This document shows, in pieces, positions 26,863 to 36,464 of a DNA stretch of 64,000 nucleotides. The notes under the pieces were generated by a model. The model was not told where the DNA came from. It did not search any database and saw nothing but the letters and a program-made list of their open reading frames with translations. The stretch's first letter is position 1. The number at the start of each line of letters is the position of its first letter. Both the position numbers and the translations under genes were made by a program. The stretch is taken from positions 744,001-808,000 of the forward strand of contig CP052876.1 in NCBI GenBank assembly GCA_020881835.1, in the 5' to 3' direction. Source of the stretch: Kineosporiaceae bacterium SCSIO 59966 (GTDB lineage Bacteria > Actinomycetota > Actinomycetes > Actinomycetales > SCSIO-59966).

Positions 26863-28491
26863 GTGGACGCCGTGACCCGGGTTCCCGCACCCGTCAACGA
26901 GCCGGTCCGGGACTACGCCCCGGGCAGCCCCGAGCGAGAGTCGTTGCAGCGCAGGCTCGAGCAGATGTGGACCGAGCAGGTCGACCTGCCGATGTGGGTC
27001 GGCGGCAAGCAGGTGCTCGGCGGGGGGCAGCGGATCGACGTCGTCGCGCCCTTCGACCACCAGCACGTGCTCGGCACCATGCAGGGTGCCACCCACGCCG
27101 ACGCGGAGAGCGCCGTCGCCGCCGCCAGGGCCGCCGCGCCGGGCTGGCGGGCGATGAGCATCGACGACCGTGCCGCCGTCCTGCTCAAGGCCGCCGAGCT
27201 GCTGAGCGGCCCGTGGCGGGACACGCTCAACGCCGCGACGATGCTCGGCCAGGGCAAGACCGTCTACCAGGCCGAGATCGACGCCGCCTGCGAGCTCATC
27301 GACTTCTGGCGCTTCAACGTGCACTTCGCCCGGCAGGTCTACGCCGAGCAGCCGGTCGCCAACTCCCGGGGGGTGTGGAACCGCATCGACCACCGCCCGC
27401 TGGAGGGCTTCGTCTACGCGATCACCCCGTTCAACTTCACCGCCATCGGCGGCAACCTGCCGACCGCGCCGGCGCTCATGGGCAACACCGTCGTGTGGAA
27501 GCCGTCGCCCACCCAGACCCTCGCCGCGTACTACACGATGGCGCTGCTCGAGGCGGCCGGCCTGCCCCCAGGGGTGATCAACCTCGTCACCGGTCACGGC
27601 AAGGAGGTCTCCGACGTCCTGCTCGCCGACCGGGACCTCGCCGGCATCCACTTCACCGGGTCCACCCCGACCTTCCAGATGCTGTGGCGCACGGTGGGCC
27701 AGAACATCTCCACCTACCGGTCCTACCCGCGCGTCGTCGGGGAGACCGGGGGCAAGGACTTCATCGTCGCCCACCCGAGCGCCGACCCCAAGGTGCTGCT
27801 CACCGCGATGGTCCGCGGGGCGTTCGAGTACCAGGGGCAGAAGTGCTCCGCCGCCTCCCGCGCCTACGTGCCCCGCAGCATCTGGCGGACGCTGCGCGAC
27901 GAGCTCGTCGAGGTCACCGAGTCGCTGACGATGGGCCCCACGACCGACTTCGCCAACTTCATGTCCGCGGTCATCGACGACCGTGCGTTCGCCAAGCACA
28001 AGGCGGCGATCGACCGGGCGCACACCCAGGACGGCATCACGGTGCTGGCCGGCGGCAGCTACGACGACGAGGTCGGCTGGTTCGTGCGGCCCACCGTCGT
28101 CGAGGGTGACGACCCCACCGACGAGCTGTTCACCACCGAGTACTTCGGGCCGATCCTCGCCGTGCACGTCTACGAGGACGACCGCTACGACGACATGCTC
28201 ACCCAGATGGAGTCGGTGGCGGACTACGCCCTCACCGGGTCCGTCATCGCCCAGGACCGGACGGCGATCGCCGCGGCCACCGAGCGGCTGCGGTTCGCGG
28301 CGGGCAACTTCTACGTCAACGACAAGCCGACCGGCGCCGTCGTCGGCCAGCAGCCGTTCGGCGGGGCGCGGGCGTCGGGGACGAACGACAAGGCCGGCGC
28401 GGCGCAGAACCTGCTGCGGTGGACCTCGACCCGGTCGATCAAGGAGACGTTCGTACCGCCGACCGACTACCGCTACCCGCACATGGGGTGA
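26863..28491 (+). CDS. pruA: L-glutamate gamma-semialdehyde (1-pyrroline-5-carboxylate) dehydrogenase
   Basis: This is a 542-residue aldehyde dehydrogenase of the P5C type. Key parts are the NAD-binding VWKPSPTQT, the glycine-rich HFTGSTPTF, catalytic Glu294 in VGETGGKDF and nucleophile Cys328 in YQGQKCSAASRAY. The C-terminal FYVNDKPTGAVVGQQPFGGARASGTNDKAG is the PruA signature (the PFGGARxSGTNDKAG part). It oxidises glutamate semialdehyde to glutamate in proline catabolism. No PutA-type proline dehydrogenase is adjacent. GTG 26863 follows GAGGAGG; ACGATGG at 26820 may be part of the promoter. Confidence 0.96.
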   Translation: MDAVTRVPAPVNEPVRDYAPGSPERESLQRRLEQMWTEQVDLPMWVGGKQVLGGGQRIDVVAPFDHQHVLGTMQGATHADAESAVAAARAAAPGWRAMSIDDRAAVLLKAAELLSGPWRDTLNAATMLGQGKTVYQAEIDAACELIDFWRFNVHFARQVYAEQPVANSRGVWNRIDHRPLEGFVYAITPFNFTAIGGNLPTAPALMGNTVVWKPSPTQTLAAYYTMALLEAAGLPPGVINLVTGHGKEVSDVLLADRDLAGIHFTGSTPTFQMLWRTVGQNISTYRSYPRVVGETGGKDFIVAHPSADPKVLLTAMVRGAFEYQGQKCSAASRAYVPRSIWRTLRDELVEVTESLTMGPTTDFANFMSAVIDDRAFAKHKAAIDRAHTQDGITVLAGGSYDDEVGWFVRPTVVEGDDPTDELFTTEYFGPILAVHVYEDDRYDDMLTQMESVADYALTGSVIAQDRTAIAAATERLRFAAGNFYVNDKPTGAVVGQQPFGGARASGTNDKAGAAQNLLRWTSTRSIKETFVPPTDYRYPHMG

Positions 28492-28503
28492 GGCCGTAAC
28501 CGG

Positions 28504-29004
28504 TCAGCGCTCGCCGGCCAGCCAGGCGGTGCCGACCTCCTGCTCCTTGCGGATCGCGGCGAGGAAGCTCGGCTGGGCGGCCTCCTCCAGCCTGCCGCCG
28601 ATGAACGGCACGGACGCCTTCAGCTCCCCGGTCATCACCTCGACGGTGCCCTCCCCGTCGGGGACCAGGTTCAGGGTGCCGGACAGCCGGACCGGTGCGC
28701 CGGCGATCTCGACCACCACCGTGCCGGCCCGGGCGCCGTCGGCGTCCGGCGCCTCCCACGCCTCGACCTGCCGGACGTCGATGGTCGGGCCGACGAACCT
28801 GCGGGCCACGTCCGGGAAGTCGTCGGTCGGCAGCGTGCGCCGGGTGGACACCGTGAAGGCCCCGCTGGTGTCACCAGTGACCTCGATGTCGTACGACGTC
28901 GCGTGCGTCGCCACGAGCTTGCGCTCCTGGAACGCCTCGTCGGCGAGCATCGCCGCCACGTCGTGCGGGCTGGCCGGGTACCGGATCTCGTTGTCGACGC
29001 GCAC
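28504..29004 (-). CDS. DUF2505 family protein
   Basis: This is a 166-residue protein beginning VRVDNEIRYPASPHDVAAMLADEAFQERK, with the PxSxxxVxxMxxDxxFxxxK pattern of DUF2505, a START/SRPBCC-like fold family common in actinobacteria. Later strands include FTVSTRRTLPTDDFPDVARRF and IGGRLEEAAQPSFLAAIRKEQ. Such proteins may bind a hydrophobic ligand; the function is unknown. The GTG start lies six bases after a TACCCT box on this strand. It is divergent from tryptophan dioxygenase with only 39 bases between the starts. Confidence 0.85.
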   Translation of the reverse strand: MRVDNEIRYPASPHDVAAMLADEAFQERKLVATHATSYDIEVTGDTSGAFTVSTRRTLPTDDFPDVARRFVGPTIDVRQVEAWEAPDADGARAGTVVVEIAGAPVRLSGTLNLVPDGEGTVEVMTGELKASVPFIGGRLEEAAQPSFLAAIRKEQEVGTAWLAGER

Positions 29005-29010
29005 ACCCGG

Positions 29011-29035
29011 AGGGTAGCGTTACGGCGGCTAGGCT
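29011..29035. promoter_or_regulatory. Two back-to-back leaderless -10 boxes
   Basis: On the minus strand TACCCT (29016-29011) ends six bases before the DUF2505 GTG. On the plus strand TAGGCT (29030-29035) ends eight bases before the dioxygenase ATG. With 39 bases between starts, the two divergent promoters must overlap and may interfere. Confidence 0.5.
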
Positions 29036-29043
29036 GCTCGATC

Positions 29044-29874
29044 ATGACGGCGCCAGACCAGAACCCAGTGCCGGACGACAGCGCGCTCCCCGACGACCGG
29101 CACTTCGGCGAGCAGGGCGGCCGGCTCACCTACGGCAGCTACCTGCACCTGGAGCAGCTGCTCACCGCGCAGGTGCCCGAGTCGGACCCGCCGGCGCACG
29201 ACGAGCTGCTGTTCATCACCGTGCACCAGGTCTACGAGCTGTGGTTCAACCAGCTGCTGCACGACCTCGTCGCCGTCCGGGGGGCCATGCTCGACGGCCG
29301 GCTGTGGTGGGCCCGGCACCTGCTGCACCGCGTCGACGTCATCGAGCGGGTGCTCGTCACCCAGCTCGAGGTGCTCGAGACCATGACCCCGCAGGACTTC
29401 CTGGAGTTCCGCGAGCGGCTGGCGCCGGCCAGCGGGTTCCAGTCCGTGCAGTACCGGGAGCTGGAGTTCCTCTCCGGCGCCAAGGACCCCGGCTTCCTGC
29501 GCCGGTTCCGCGGTCTGACCGACGCGGAGCGGGCCCGGCTGGAGAGGCGGCTCGACGAGCCGACCCTGTGGGACGCCTTCGTGCACGTGCTGGCTCAGGC
29601 CGGGCTACCCGCGGCGGACGACGACCAGGTCCGCGGCTCCCTGCTCGCCGTCGCCCGCGACCGGGAGCGGTACGGCGAGGTCTGGGAGCTTGCCGAGGGC
29701 CTGCTGGACCACGACGAGCGGGCCGCCCAGTGGCGAGCCCGGCACGTCCAGATGGTCGAGCGGCAGATCGGCACGAAGTCCGGCACCGGCGGGTCCTCCG
29801 GGGCCCCCTACCTGCGCAGCCGGCTGCCGCTGCGCTACTACCCGCTGCTGTGGGAGATGCGCGCCCACCTGTGA
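29044..29874 (+). CDS. kynA: Tryptophan 2,3-dioxygenase
   Basis: This is a 276-residue TDO. It shows LTYGSYLHLEQLL (about 25-37), HDELLFITVHQVYELWF with the active-site His and Arg/Tyr region, GFQSVQYRELEFLSG, and the haem-binding C-terminal segment ARHVQMVERQIGTKSGTGGSSG split at its key residues: the axial His lies in RHVQMVER and the substrate loop is GTGGSSG. It opens the tryptophan ring to N-formylkynurenine, the first step of the kynurenine route. No other kyn genes are adjacent. The size matches short bacterial TDOs. The ATG is at leaderless distance from TAGGCT. Confidence 0.96.
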   Translation: MTAPDQNPVPDDSALPDDRHFGEQGGRLTYGSYLHLEQLLTAQVPESDPPAHDELLFITVHQVYELWFNQLLHDLVAVRGAMLDGRLWWARHLLHRVDVIERVLVTQLEVLETMTPQDFLEFRERLAPASGFQSVQYRELEFLSGAKDPGFLRRFRGLTDAERARLERRLDEPTLWDAFVHVLAQAGLPAADDDQVRGSLLAVARDRERYGEVWELAEGLLDHDERAAQWRARHVQMVERQIGTKSGTGGSSGAPYLRSRLPLRYYPLLWEMRAHL

Positions 29875-29955
29875 GACCGCTGCCCGCTAAGGTCGCCAGG
29901 AGGCGTGCGACGGTGCACGCCGCGGCCGCGCGCAGACGCTGAGGTGGAACCACGG

Positions 29956-32900
29956 ATGACCACGCCCGGGGACGAGGCCCGCTCCCAGCTCCTCGAGGAG
30001 GCGGTCGAGGCGGCGCACCGGCCCGACGTGCCGATCGAGCAGCTGCGCGCCTTCGTGCACCGCTACTTCCGGCACGTCGCCGACGAGGACCTCGTGGCCC
30101 GTGAGCCGGTCGACCTCGCCGGCATCGCGCTCAGCCACGTGCAGGCCGCCGCCCACCGAGCCGACGGCACCGCCGCCGTCCGGGTGTTCACCCCGACCGT
30201 CGACGAGCACGGCTGGGCCACCGGGCACACGGTCGTCGAGATCGTCACCGACGACATGCCGTTCCTCGTCGACTCGGTGTCCGCCGAGCTGACCCGGCAG
30301 AACCGGGCCATCCACCTCGTCATCCACCCGACGTTCGTCGTCCGGCGCACCGTCACCGGTGACCTCCTCGACGTCCTGGACGCCTCGCCGTCCGCGGTGC
30401 CGACCGGCCGGCGGCACCCCGACTGGCCGGACGACGCCCGGGTCGAGTCGTGGATCCACGTGGAGATCGACCGGGAGACCCACCCCGGCCAGCTCGAGCA
30501 GCTCAGCGCGGCCCTGGAGTCGGTGCTCAGCGACGTGCGGGCGGCGGTGGAGGACTGGCCGAAGATGCGCCAGACCGCGCTCGACCTCGCCGACGAGCTC
30601 GAGCACCAGGTGCCGGAGGACCTCGCCGCCGAGGGCGCCGAGGGCGCCCGGCTGCTGCGCTGGCTCGTCGACGAGAACTTCACCTTCCTCGGCTACCGCG
30701 AGTACCGGCTGGGCACCGACGACGAGGGCGAGGACGTGCTGACCGCCGTCCCCGGCACCGGTCGCGGCATCCTGCGCTACGACCAGCGGCACGCCAGCGA
30801 CAGCTTCGGCCGGCTGCCGGCGAGGGCCCGCGCCAAGGCCCGGGAGCGGCACGTCCTCGTGCTGACGAAGGCCAACTCGCGGGCCACCGTGCACCGGCCC
30901 AGCTACCTCGACTACGTCGGGGTGAAGTCGTTCGGACCGGACGGCAGCGTCGCCGGGGAGCGGCGGTTCCTCGGCCTGTTCACCTCGCAGGCCTACGTCG
31001 AGAGCGTCCGGCGGGTGCCGGTCATCGACGCCAAGCTGGAGGCCGTCCTGCAGCGGGCCGGTTTCGCCCCGGACTCCCACTCCGGCAAGGACGTCCTGAC
31101 GATCCTGGAGACGTACCCCCGCGACGAGCTGTTCCAGATCAGCGTCGACGACCTGTACGACACCGTGATGGCGGTGCTGCAGCTGCAGGAGCGGCGACGG
31201 ACCCGGTTGTTCCTGCGCCGGGACGCCTACGGCCGGTTCATGTCCGCGATGGTGTTCCTGCCCCGCGACCGGTACACCACCGAGGTCCGGCTGCGGATGG
31301 AGCAGATCCTGCGCGAGGCCTTCGACGCGGTCACCGTCGACTACACCACCCGGGTCAGCGAGTCCGTGCTCGCCCGGTTGCACTACGTGCTGCGGGTCCG
31401 GCCGGGGCAGGAGATCCCGGACGTCGACGTGGCCGCCCTGGAGCGCCAGCTCGTCGAGGCCACCCGCACCTGGGAGGAGGACCTCGCCGACGCGCTGCGC
31501 GCCGAGGTCGGCGAGGAGGAGGCGGCCCGGCTGACCCGCACCTGGGGCGGGGCGTTCCCGGAGGCGTACAAGGAGGACTTCTCCGCCCGGGTCGCGGTCA
31601 GCGACATCCGCCGGATCGAGCGGCTCGAGCGTCTCGGCGAGCAGACCGACGCCCGCGGGGAGCCGGCCGCGGCCGGCACCGTGGCGACGAACCTCTACGA
31701 GCCGGTCGGTGCCGCGCCGACCGAGCGGCGCTTCAAGCTCTTCCGCTGGGAGCCGCTGTCGCTGACCACCGTGCTGCCGTTCTTCCGCAACCTCGGCGTG
31801 GAGGTCGTCGACGAGCGGCCCTACGAGCTCGAGCGCAGCGACGGCCGGCTCGCCTACGTCTACGACTTCGGCCTGCGCTTCCCCTCCCGGGTCGCCCCGG
31901 ACGCCGCCCGGGAGATGTTCACCGACGCGTTCGCCGCCGCCTGGGACGGGCGCACCGAGTCCGACGGGCTGGACGCCCTCGTGCTGCTGGGCGGGCTGAC
32001 CTGGCGGCAGGTCGTCGTCCTGCGCGCCTACGCGAAGTACCTGCGGCAGACCGGGTCGACGTTCAGCCAGGACTACGTCGAGCAGTGCCTGCTCGCCAAC
32101 GTGCCGATCACCCGGTCCCTCGTGCGGCTGTTCGAGGCGCGGTTCCAGCCGCGCGAGCCGGAGATCCCCCCGCCGGCACGCGAGGAGACTCAGGCCGCGC
32201 TGGTGGAGGAGATCCAGGGCGCCCTGGACGACGTGGCCAGCCTCGACCACGACCGGATCCTGCGCTCCTTCCTCGGCGCGATCACCGCCACGATGCGGAC
32301 CAGCTTCTACCAGGTCGACGACGACGGGCAGCCCAAGCAGCACGTGGCGTTCAAGCTCGACCCCAGGAAGGTGCCGGACCTGCCCGAGCCCCGGCCGGCG
32401 CACGAGGTGTGGGTCTACGCCCCGCACGTCGAGGGCGTGCACCTGCGCTTCGGCGCGGTCGCCCGCGGCGGGCTGCGCTGGAGCGACCGGCGCGAGGACT
32501 TCCGCACCGAGGTCCTCGGACTGGTCAAGGCGCAGATGGTGAAGAACGCCGTCATCGTCCCGACCGGCGCCAAGGGCGGCTTCGTCGGCAAGCAGCTGCC
32601 CGACCCGGCCGAGGACCGCGACGCGTGGCTGGCCGAGGGAGTGCGCTGCTACACCACGTTCATCCGCGGCCTGCTCGACGTCACCGACAACCTCGTCATC
32701 GACCCGGACAAGGGCCGCCAGGTCGTCCCCCCGCCGCGGGTGGTGCGCCACGACGAGGACGACACGTACCTCGTCGTCGCCGCCGACAAGGGCACCGCCT
32801 CCTTCTCCGACATCGCGAACTCGGTGTCGCAGGCCTACGGCTTCTGGCTCGGCGACGCGTTCGCCTCCGGCGGCTCGGTCGGCTACGACCACAAGGCGAT

Positions 32901-34890
32901 GGGCATCACCGCCCGCGGGGCGTGGGAGTCGGTCAAGCGGCACTTCCGCGAGATGGGCACCGACATCCAGAGCGAGGACTTCACCGTCGTCGGCATCGGG
33001 GACATGAGCGGGGACGTGTTCGGCAACGGGATGCTGCTGTCCGAGCACATCCGGCTCGTCGCCGCCTTCGACCACCGGCACGTGTTCCTCGACCCCGACC
33101 CGGACCCCGCGACGTCCTACGCCGAGCGGCGCCGGCTGTTCGACCGGCCCCGCTCGTCGTGGGCCGACTACGACCGCTCCCTCATCAGCAAGGGCGGCGG
33201 GGTGTACCCCCGCACGGCGAAGTCGATCCCGGTCAGCCCGCAGGTGCGCGCCGCCCTCGGTCTCGGTGACGACGTCCGGGCCCTGACGCCGAACGCCATG
33301 CTCAAGGCGGTCCTCACCGCCCCCGTCGACCTGCTGTGGAACGGCGGGATCGGCACCTACGTCAAGGCGTCGACCGAGACCCACGCGGACGTCGGGGACA
33401 AGGCCAACGACGCCATCCGGGTGGACGGCACGGACCTGCGGGCCAAGGTCGTCGGCGAGGGCGGCAACCTCGGGCTCACCCAGCGCGGCCGGATCGAGGC
33501 GGCGCTGTCCGGGGTGCGGATCAACACCGACGCCATCGACAACTCCGCCGGGGTCGACACCTCCGACCACGAGGTCAACATCAAGATCCTGCTCGACGCG
33601 ATCGTCGCCGCTGGGGACCTCACCGGCAAGCAGCGCAACCAGCTGCTGCTGGAGATGACCGACGAGGTCGCCGCGCTCGTCCTGCGGGACAACTACGAGC
33701 AGAACGTGCTGCTCGGCAACGCCCGCCGCCAGGCGCGCGAGATGCTCCCGGTGCACCAGCGGTTCATCAAGTCGCTGGAGGCCAGCGGCGACCTCGACCG
33801 CTCGCTGGAGTTCCTGCCTAGCGACGCCGAGATCGCCGAGCGCATCGAGCAGCGGATCGGGCTGACCTCACCGGAGTTCAGCGTCCTCGTCGCCTACGCC
33901 AAGATCACTCTGGGAAAGGCGCTGCTGGCCACCGACCTGCCCGACGACCCCTGGTTCCAGCGGGTGCTGCGCGACTACTTCCCCCGGCGGCTCGTCGAGC
34001 GGTACGAGGACCGGCTCGCCTCTCACCCGCTGCGCCGGGAGATCGTCACCACCGGGCTGGTCAACGAGATCGTCAACCGGGGTGGCATCACGTTCGCGTT
34101 CCGGGCGATGGAGGAGACCGGGGCGGCGGCCGACCACGTCGTGCGGGCCTACGCGGTCGGCCGGGAGATCTTCGGCCTGCGCGAGTACGTCCAGGCGGTG
34201 GAGGCGCTCGACGCCAAGGTGGCGACCGACGTCCAGACGACGCTGTACCTGCAGTTCCGCCGCCTGCTGGACCGCTCGACCCGCTGGTTCCTGCAGAACC
34301 TGCGGGAGAGGTTCGACGTGGCCGCCGAGATCGAGAGGTTCGGTGCCGTCGTGGGGCGCTGGCGCGGGCGGATGGGCGAGCTGCTGTGCGGCGGGGAGTG
34401 CGAGCGGTTCACCGAGCAGGTCCAGCGGATGGTCTCCCTCGGCGTGCCGCAGGAGCTCGCCGTCCGGCACGCCGGCCTGCTCGACGAGTTCGCCCTGCTC
34501 GACGTCGCGGAGACCGCGACGACGGAGGACACCGACCCCGACGAGGTGGCCCGGGTGTACTTCACCCTCTCCGAGCGGTACGGCGCCGACGTCATGCTGC
34601 GCCGGATCGCCGAGCTCGACCGGCAGAACCGCTGGGAGGCGCTCGCCCGCGGCGCGCTGCGCGACGACCTCTACGCCGCGCTCGAGGCGCTCACCCGCGC
34701 CGTGCTGGCCCAGACCGACGGCGGTGACCCGCTCGAACGGGTCCAGGCGTGGGAGGCGGGCAACGCCGGCCAGCTGGCCCGGGTGCGCCAGACGATCGAC
34801 GACGTGCAGCGGCTCGACCGCAGCGACCTGGCGTCCCTGTCGGTCGCGCTGCGGCTGCTGCGCGGGGTGATCCGCTCCGGGTCGAGCTGA
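29956..34890 (+). CDS. Large NAD-dependent glutamate dehydrogenase (180-kDa type)
   Basis: This is a 1644-residue enzyme of the L-GDH180 class. The long N-terminal region (to about 720) holds ACT-like segments including DDMPFLVDSVSAELTRQ and the repeated FRWEPLSLTTVLPFFRNLG-type block. The catalytic core (about 800-1250) contains GGLRWSDRREDFRTEVLGL, the lysine motif PTGAKGGFVGKQL, FGDMS-like VGIGDMSGDVFGNGML, and LWNGGIGTYVKAS. A helical C-terminal domain follows. It deaminates glutamate to 2-oxoglutarate with NAD. ATG 29956 fits the family start. It is followed after four bases by the pdtaS-type kinase gene, suggesting co-transcription. Confidence 0.95.
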   Translation: MTTPGDEARSQLLEEAVEAAHRPDVPIEQLRAFVHRYFRHVADEDLVAREPVDLAGIALSHVQAAAHRADGTAAVRVFTPTVDEHGWATGHTVVEIVTDDMPFLVDSVSAELTRQNRAIHLVIHPTFVVRRTVTGDLLDVLDASPSAVPTGRRHPDWPDDARVESWIHVEIDRETHPGQLEQLSAALESVLSDVRAAVEDWPKMRQTALDLADELEHQVPEDLAAEGAEGARLLRWLVDENFTFLGYREYRLGTDDEGEDVLTAVPGTGRGILRYDQRHASDSFGRLPARARAKARERHVLVLTKANSRATVHRPSYLDYVGVKSFGPDGSVAGERRFLGLFTSQAYVESVRRVPVIDAKLEAVLQRAGFAPDSHSGKDVLTILETYPRDELFQISVDDLYDTVMAVLQLQERRRTRLFLRRDAYGRFMSAMVFLPRDRYTTEVRLRMEQILREAFDAVTVDYTTRVSESVLARLHYVLRVRPGQEIPDVDVAALERQLVEATRTWEEDLADALRAEVGEEEAARLTRTWGGAFPEAYKEDFSARVAVSDIRRIERLERLGEQTDARGEPAAAGTVATNLYEPVGAAPTERRFKLFRWEPLSLTTVLPFFRNLGVEVVDERPYELERSDGRLAYVYDFGLRFPSRVAPDAAREMFTDAFAAAWDGRTESDGLDALVLLGGLTWRQVVVLRAYAKYLRQTGSTFSQDYVEQCLLANVPITRSLVRLFEARFQPREPEIPPPAREETQAALVEEIQGALDDVASLDHDRILRSFLGAITATMRTSFYQVDDDGQPKQHVAFKLDPRKVPDLPEPRPAHEVWVYAPHVEGVHLRFGAVARGGLRWSDRREDFRTEVLGLVKAQMVKNAVIVPTGAKGGFVGKQLPDPAEDRDAWLAEGVRCYTTFIRGLLDVTDNLVIDPDKGRQVVPPPRVVRHDEDDTYLVVAADKGTASFSDIANSVSQAYGFWLGDAFASGGSVGYDHKAMGITARGAWESVKRHFREMGTDIQSEDFTVVGIGDMSGDVFGNGMLLSEHIRLVAAFDHRHVFLDPDPDPATSYAERRRLFDRPRSSWADYDRSLISKGGGVYPRTAKSIPVSPQVRAALGLGDDVRALTPNAMLKAVLTAPVDLLWNGGIGTYVKASTETHADVGDKANDAIRVDGTDLRAKVVGEGGNLGLTQRGRIEAALSGVRINTDAIDNSAGVDTSDHEVNIKILLDAIVAAGDLTGKQRNQLLLEMTDEVAALVLRDNYEQNVLLGNARRQAREMLPVHQRFIKSLEASGDLDRSLEFLPSDAEIAERIEQRIGLTSPEFSVLVAYAKITLGKALLATDLPDDPWFQRVLRDYFPRRLVERYEDRLASHPLRREIVTTGLVNEIVNRGGITFAFRAMEETGAAADHVVRAYAVGREIFGLREYVQAVEALDAKVATDVQTTLYLQFRRLLDRSTRWFLQNLRERFDVAAEIERFGAVVGRWRGRMGELLCGGECERFTEQVQRMVSLGVPQELAVRHAGLLDEFALLDVAETATTEDTDPDEVARVYFTLSERYGADVMLRRIAELDRQNRWEALARGALRDDLYAALEALTRAVLAQTDGGDPLERVQAWEAGNAGQLARVRQTIDDVQRLDRSDLASLSVALRLLRGVIRSGSS

Positions 34891-34894
34891 CCTC

Positions 34895-36376
34895 GTGGCG
34901 ACGCTGACCGAGCTCGTCCGCCGGCACACCGGGCTGGGCGCCGTCGACGAGGAGTGGCTGCACCTGCTGGTCGGCGACTGGCAGCTGCTGTCGGACCTGT
35001 CGTTCGCCGACCTCGTGCTGTGGGTGCCGCGCCGCGACGGCGGGTTCGTCGCCGTCGCCCACTGCCGCCCGTCCACCGGGCCGACCGTGCACTACGACGA
35101 CGTCGTCGGCCAGGTCGTCGCCCCCGGCGCCCGCCGGCAGCTCGACGCCGCGTACGCCGACGGCCGCTCGCAGCGGGCCCGGGAGCCGCAGTGGCGCGAC
35201 GACGCCCCGGTGCGGGAGGAGGCCGTCCCGGTGGTCCGCGACGGCACCGTCGTCGCCGTCCTGGGCCGTTACACCAACCTGGCGACCGCCCGGACGCCGA
35301 GCCGGCTCGAGCTCACCTACCTCCAGCTCGCCGACGCGCTGACCGCGATGGTCGCCGGCGGCGGCTACCCGGTCACCGGGGCGCCGACCGGGCTGCGTCG
35401 CGGCGCGCCCCGGGTCGGGGACGGGCTGATCCGTCTCGACGTCCACGGGACGGTGCGCTACGCCAGCCCGAACGCGGTCTCCGACCTGCACCGGCTGGGT
35501 TTCGTCGGCAACCTCGTCGGGCAGTCCCTCGCGGAGGTGGTGACCGGTCTCGTCGAGGCGCCGGACCCGGTGGACGAGGGGCTGCCGCTCGTGCTGACTG
35601 GCCGGGCCCCGTGGCGCACCGACGTCGAGGCCCGCGGGGTCGCGCTGTCCCTGCGCGCCGTGCCGCTCACCGACGGGCCGCCCCCGTCGGCCGGGGGCCG
35701 GCGGACCGGGGCCATCGTGCTGTGCCGCGACGTCAGCGAGCTGCGCCGCCGGGAGCGCGAGCTGCTCACCAAGGACGCGACCATCCGGGAGATCCACCAC
35801 CGGGTGAAGAACAACCTGCAGACGGTCTCGGCGCTGCTGCGGCTGCAGGCGCGCCGACTGCCGGCGGGGGAGGGCCGGGCCGCGCTCGAGGAGGCCGTCC
35901 GGCGGGTGGCGACGATCGCCCTGGTCCACGAGACGCTCGCCCAGGGCTTCCAGGAGACGGTCGACCTGGACGACGTCGTCGACCGCGCGGTGCGGCTGGC
36001 CTGCGAGGTCGCCGGTACCGCGCCGGTCACGGCCCGGAGGACCGGGCGGTTCGGGGTGGTACGCGCCGAGGACGCCACCCCGCTGGCGCTCGTCATCACC
36101 GAGCTCGTGACCAACGCCGTCGAGCACGGGCTGGCCGGGCGGGCCGGTGAGGTCGAGGTCGACGGGCACCGGGACGGCCAGTGGCTGACGGTCCGGGTCC
36201 GGGACGACGGGGTCGGTGTCGCCGGCCTGCAGCCGGGGGCGGCGGTGCCGCCCGCCGCGGGGCTGGGCACCCAGATCGTCCAGGCGCTCGTGCAGTCCGA
36301 CCTGCGGGGGCGGATCACCTGGGCGGCGCGGGAGGGCGGCGGCACCGAGGTGACCGTGGAGGCACGGCTGCGGTGA
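34895..36376 (+). CDS. pdtaS: PdtaS-type HisKA_2 sensor histidine kinase
   Basis: This is a 493-residue soluble kinase. A GAF-like N-terminal domain (about 1-150), a PAS domain (about 175-285, with LIRLDVHGTVRYASPNAVSDL) and a HisKA_2/HWE-type kinase core follow. The phospho-acceptor region is REIHHRVKNNLQTVSALLRLQ (His301-His302). The ATPase part has LVITELVTNAVEHG and VRDDGVGV. PdtaS pairs with the antitermination regulator PdtaR in mycobacteria; no pdtaR gene is in the window. The adjacency to whiB1 in convergent orientation is conserved in actinobacteria and supports the name. The GTG start is four bases after the GDH stop. Confidence 0.9.
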   Translation: MATLTELVRRHTGLGAVDEEWLHLLVGDWQLLSDLSFADLVLWVPRRDGGFVAVAHCRPSTGPTVHYDDVVGQVVAPGARRQLDAAYADGRSQRAREPQWRDDAPVREEAVPVVRDGTVVAVLGRYTNLATARTPSRLELTYLQLADALTAMVAGGGYPVTGAPTGLRRGAPRVGDGLIRLDVHGTVRYASPNAVSDLHRLGFVGNLVGQSLAEVVTGLVEAPDPVDEGLPLVLTGRAPWRTDVEARGVALSLRAVPLTDGPPPSAGGRRTGAIVLCRDVSELRRRERELLTKDATIREIHHRVKNNLQTVSALLRLQARRLPAGEGRAALEEAVRRVATIALVHETLAQGFQETVDLDDVVDRAVRLACEVAGTAPVTARRTGRFGVVRAEDATPLALVITELVTNAVEHGLAGRAGEVEVDGHRDGQWLTVRVRDDGVGVAGLQPGAAVPPAAGLGTQIVQALVQSDLRGRITWAAREGGGTEVTVEARLR

Positions 36377-36396
36377 GCGGGCCGGGTGCGGACGTG

Positions 36397-36439
36397 CGAC
36401 GAGGCAGGGCGCCCGGTGCTCGGGCGCCCCGCCTCGTCG
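36397..36439. terminator. Strong bidirectional terminator between pdtaS and whiB1
   Basis: CGACGAGGC pairs with GCCTCGTCG and GGGCGCCCG with CGGGCGCCC, giving 18 pairs interrupted by one A/C mismatch around a five-base loop (GTGCT). It lies between two convergent genes. Confidence 0.85.
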
Positions 36440-36464
36440 GGGGTCGGCGGGGGAGGTGCGGCGG

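Noticed and set aside
29887-33756. 1289-residue open frame on the minus strand
   Set aside because: It is the exact antisense of the glutamate dehydrogenase gene; long antisense frames without stops are expected at this GC content. Its composition is Gly/Val/Asp/His rich with no family motif.
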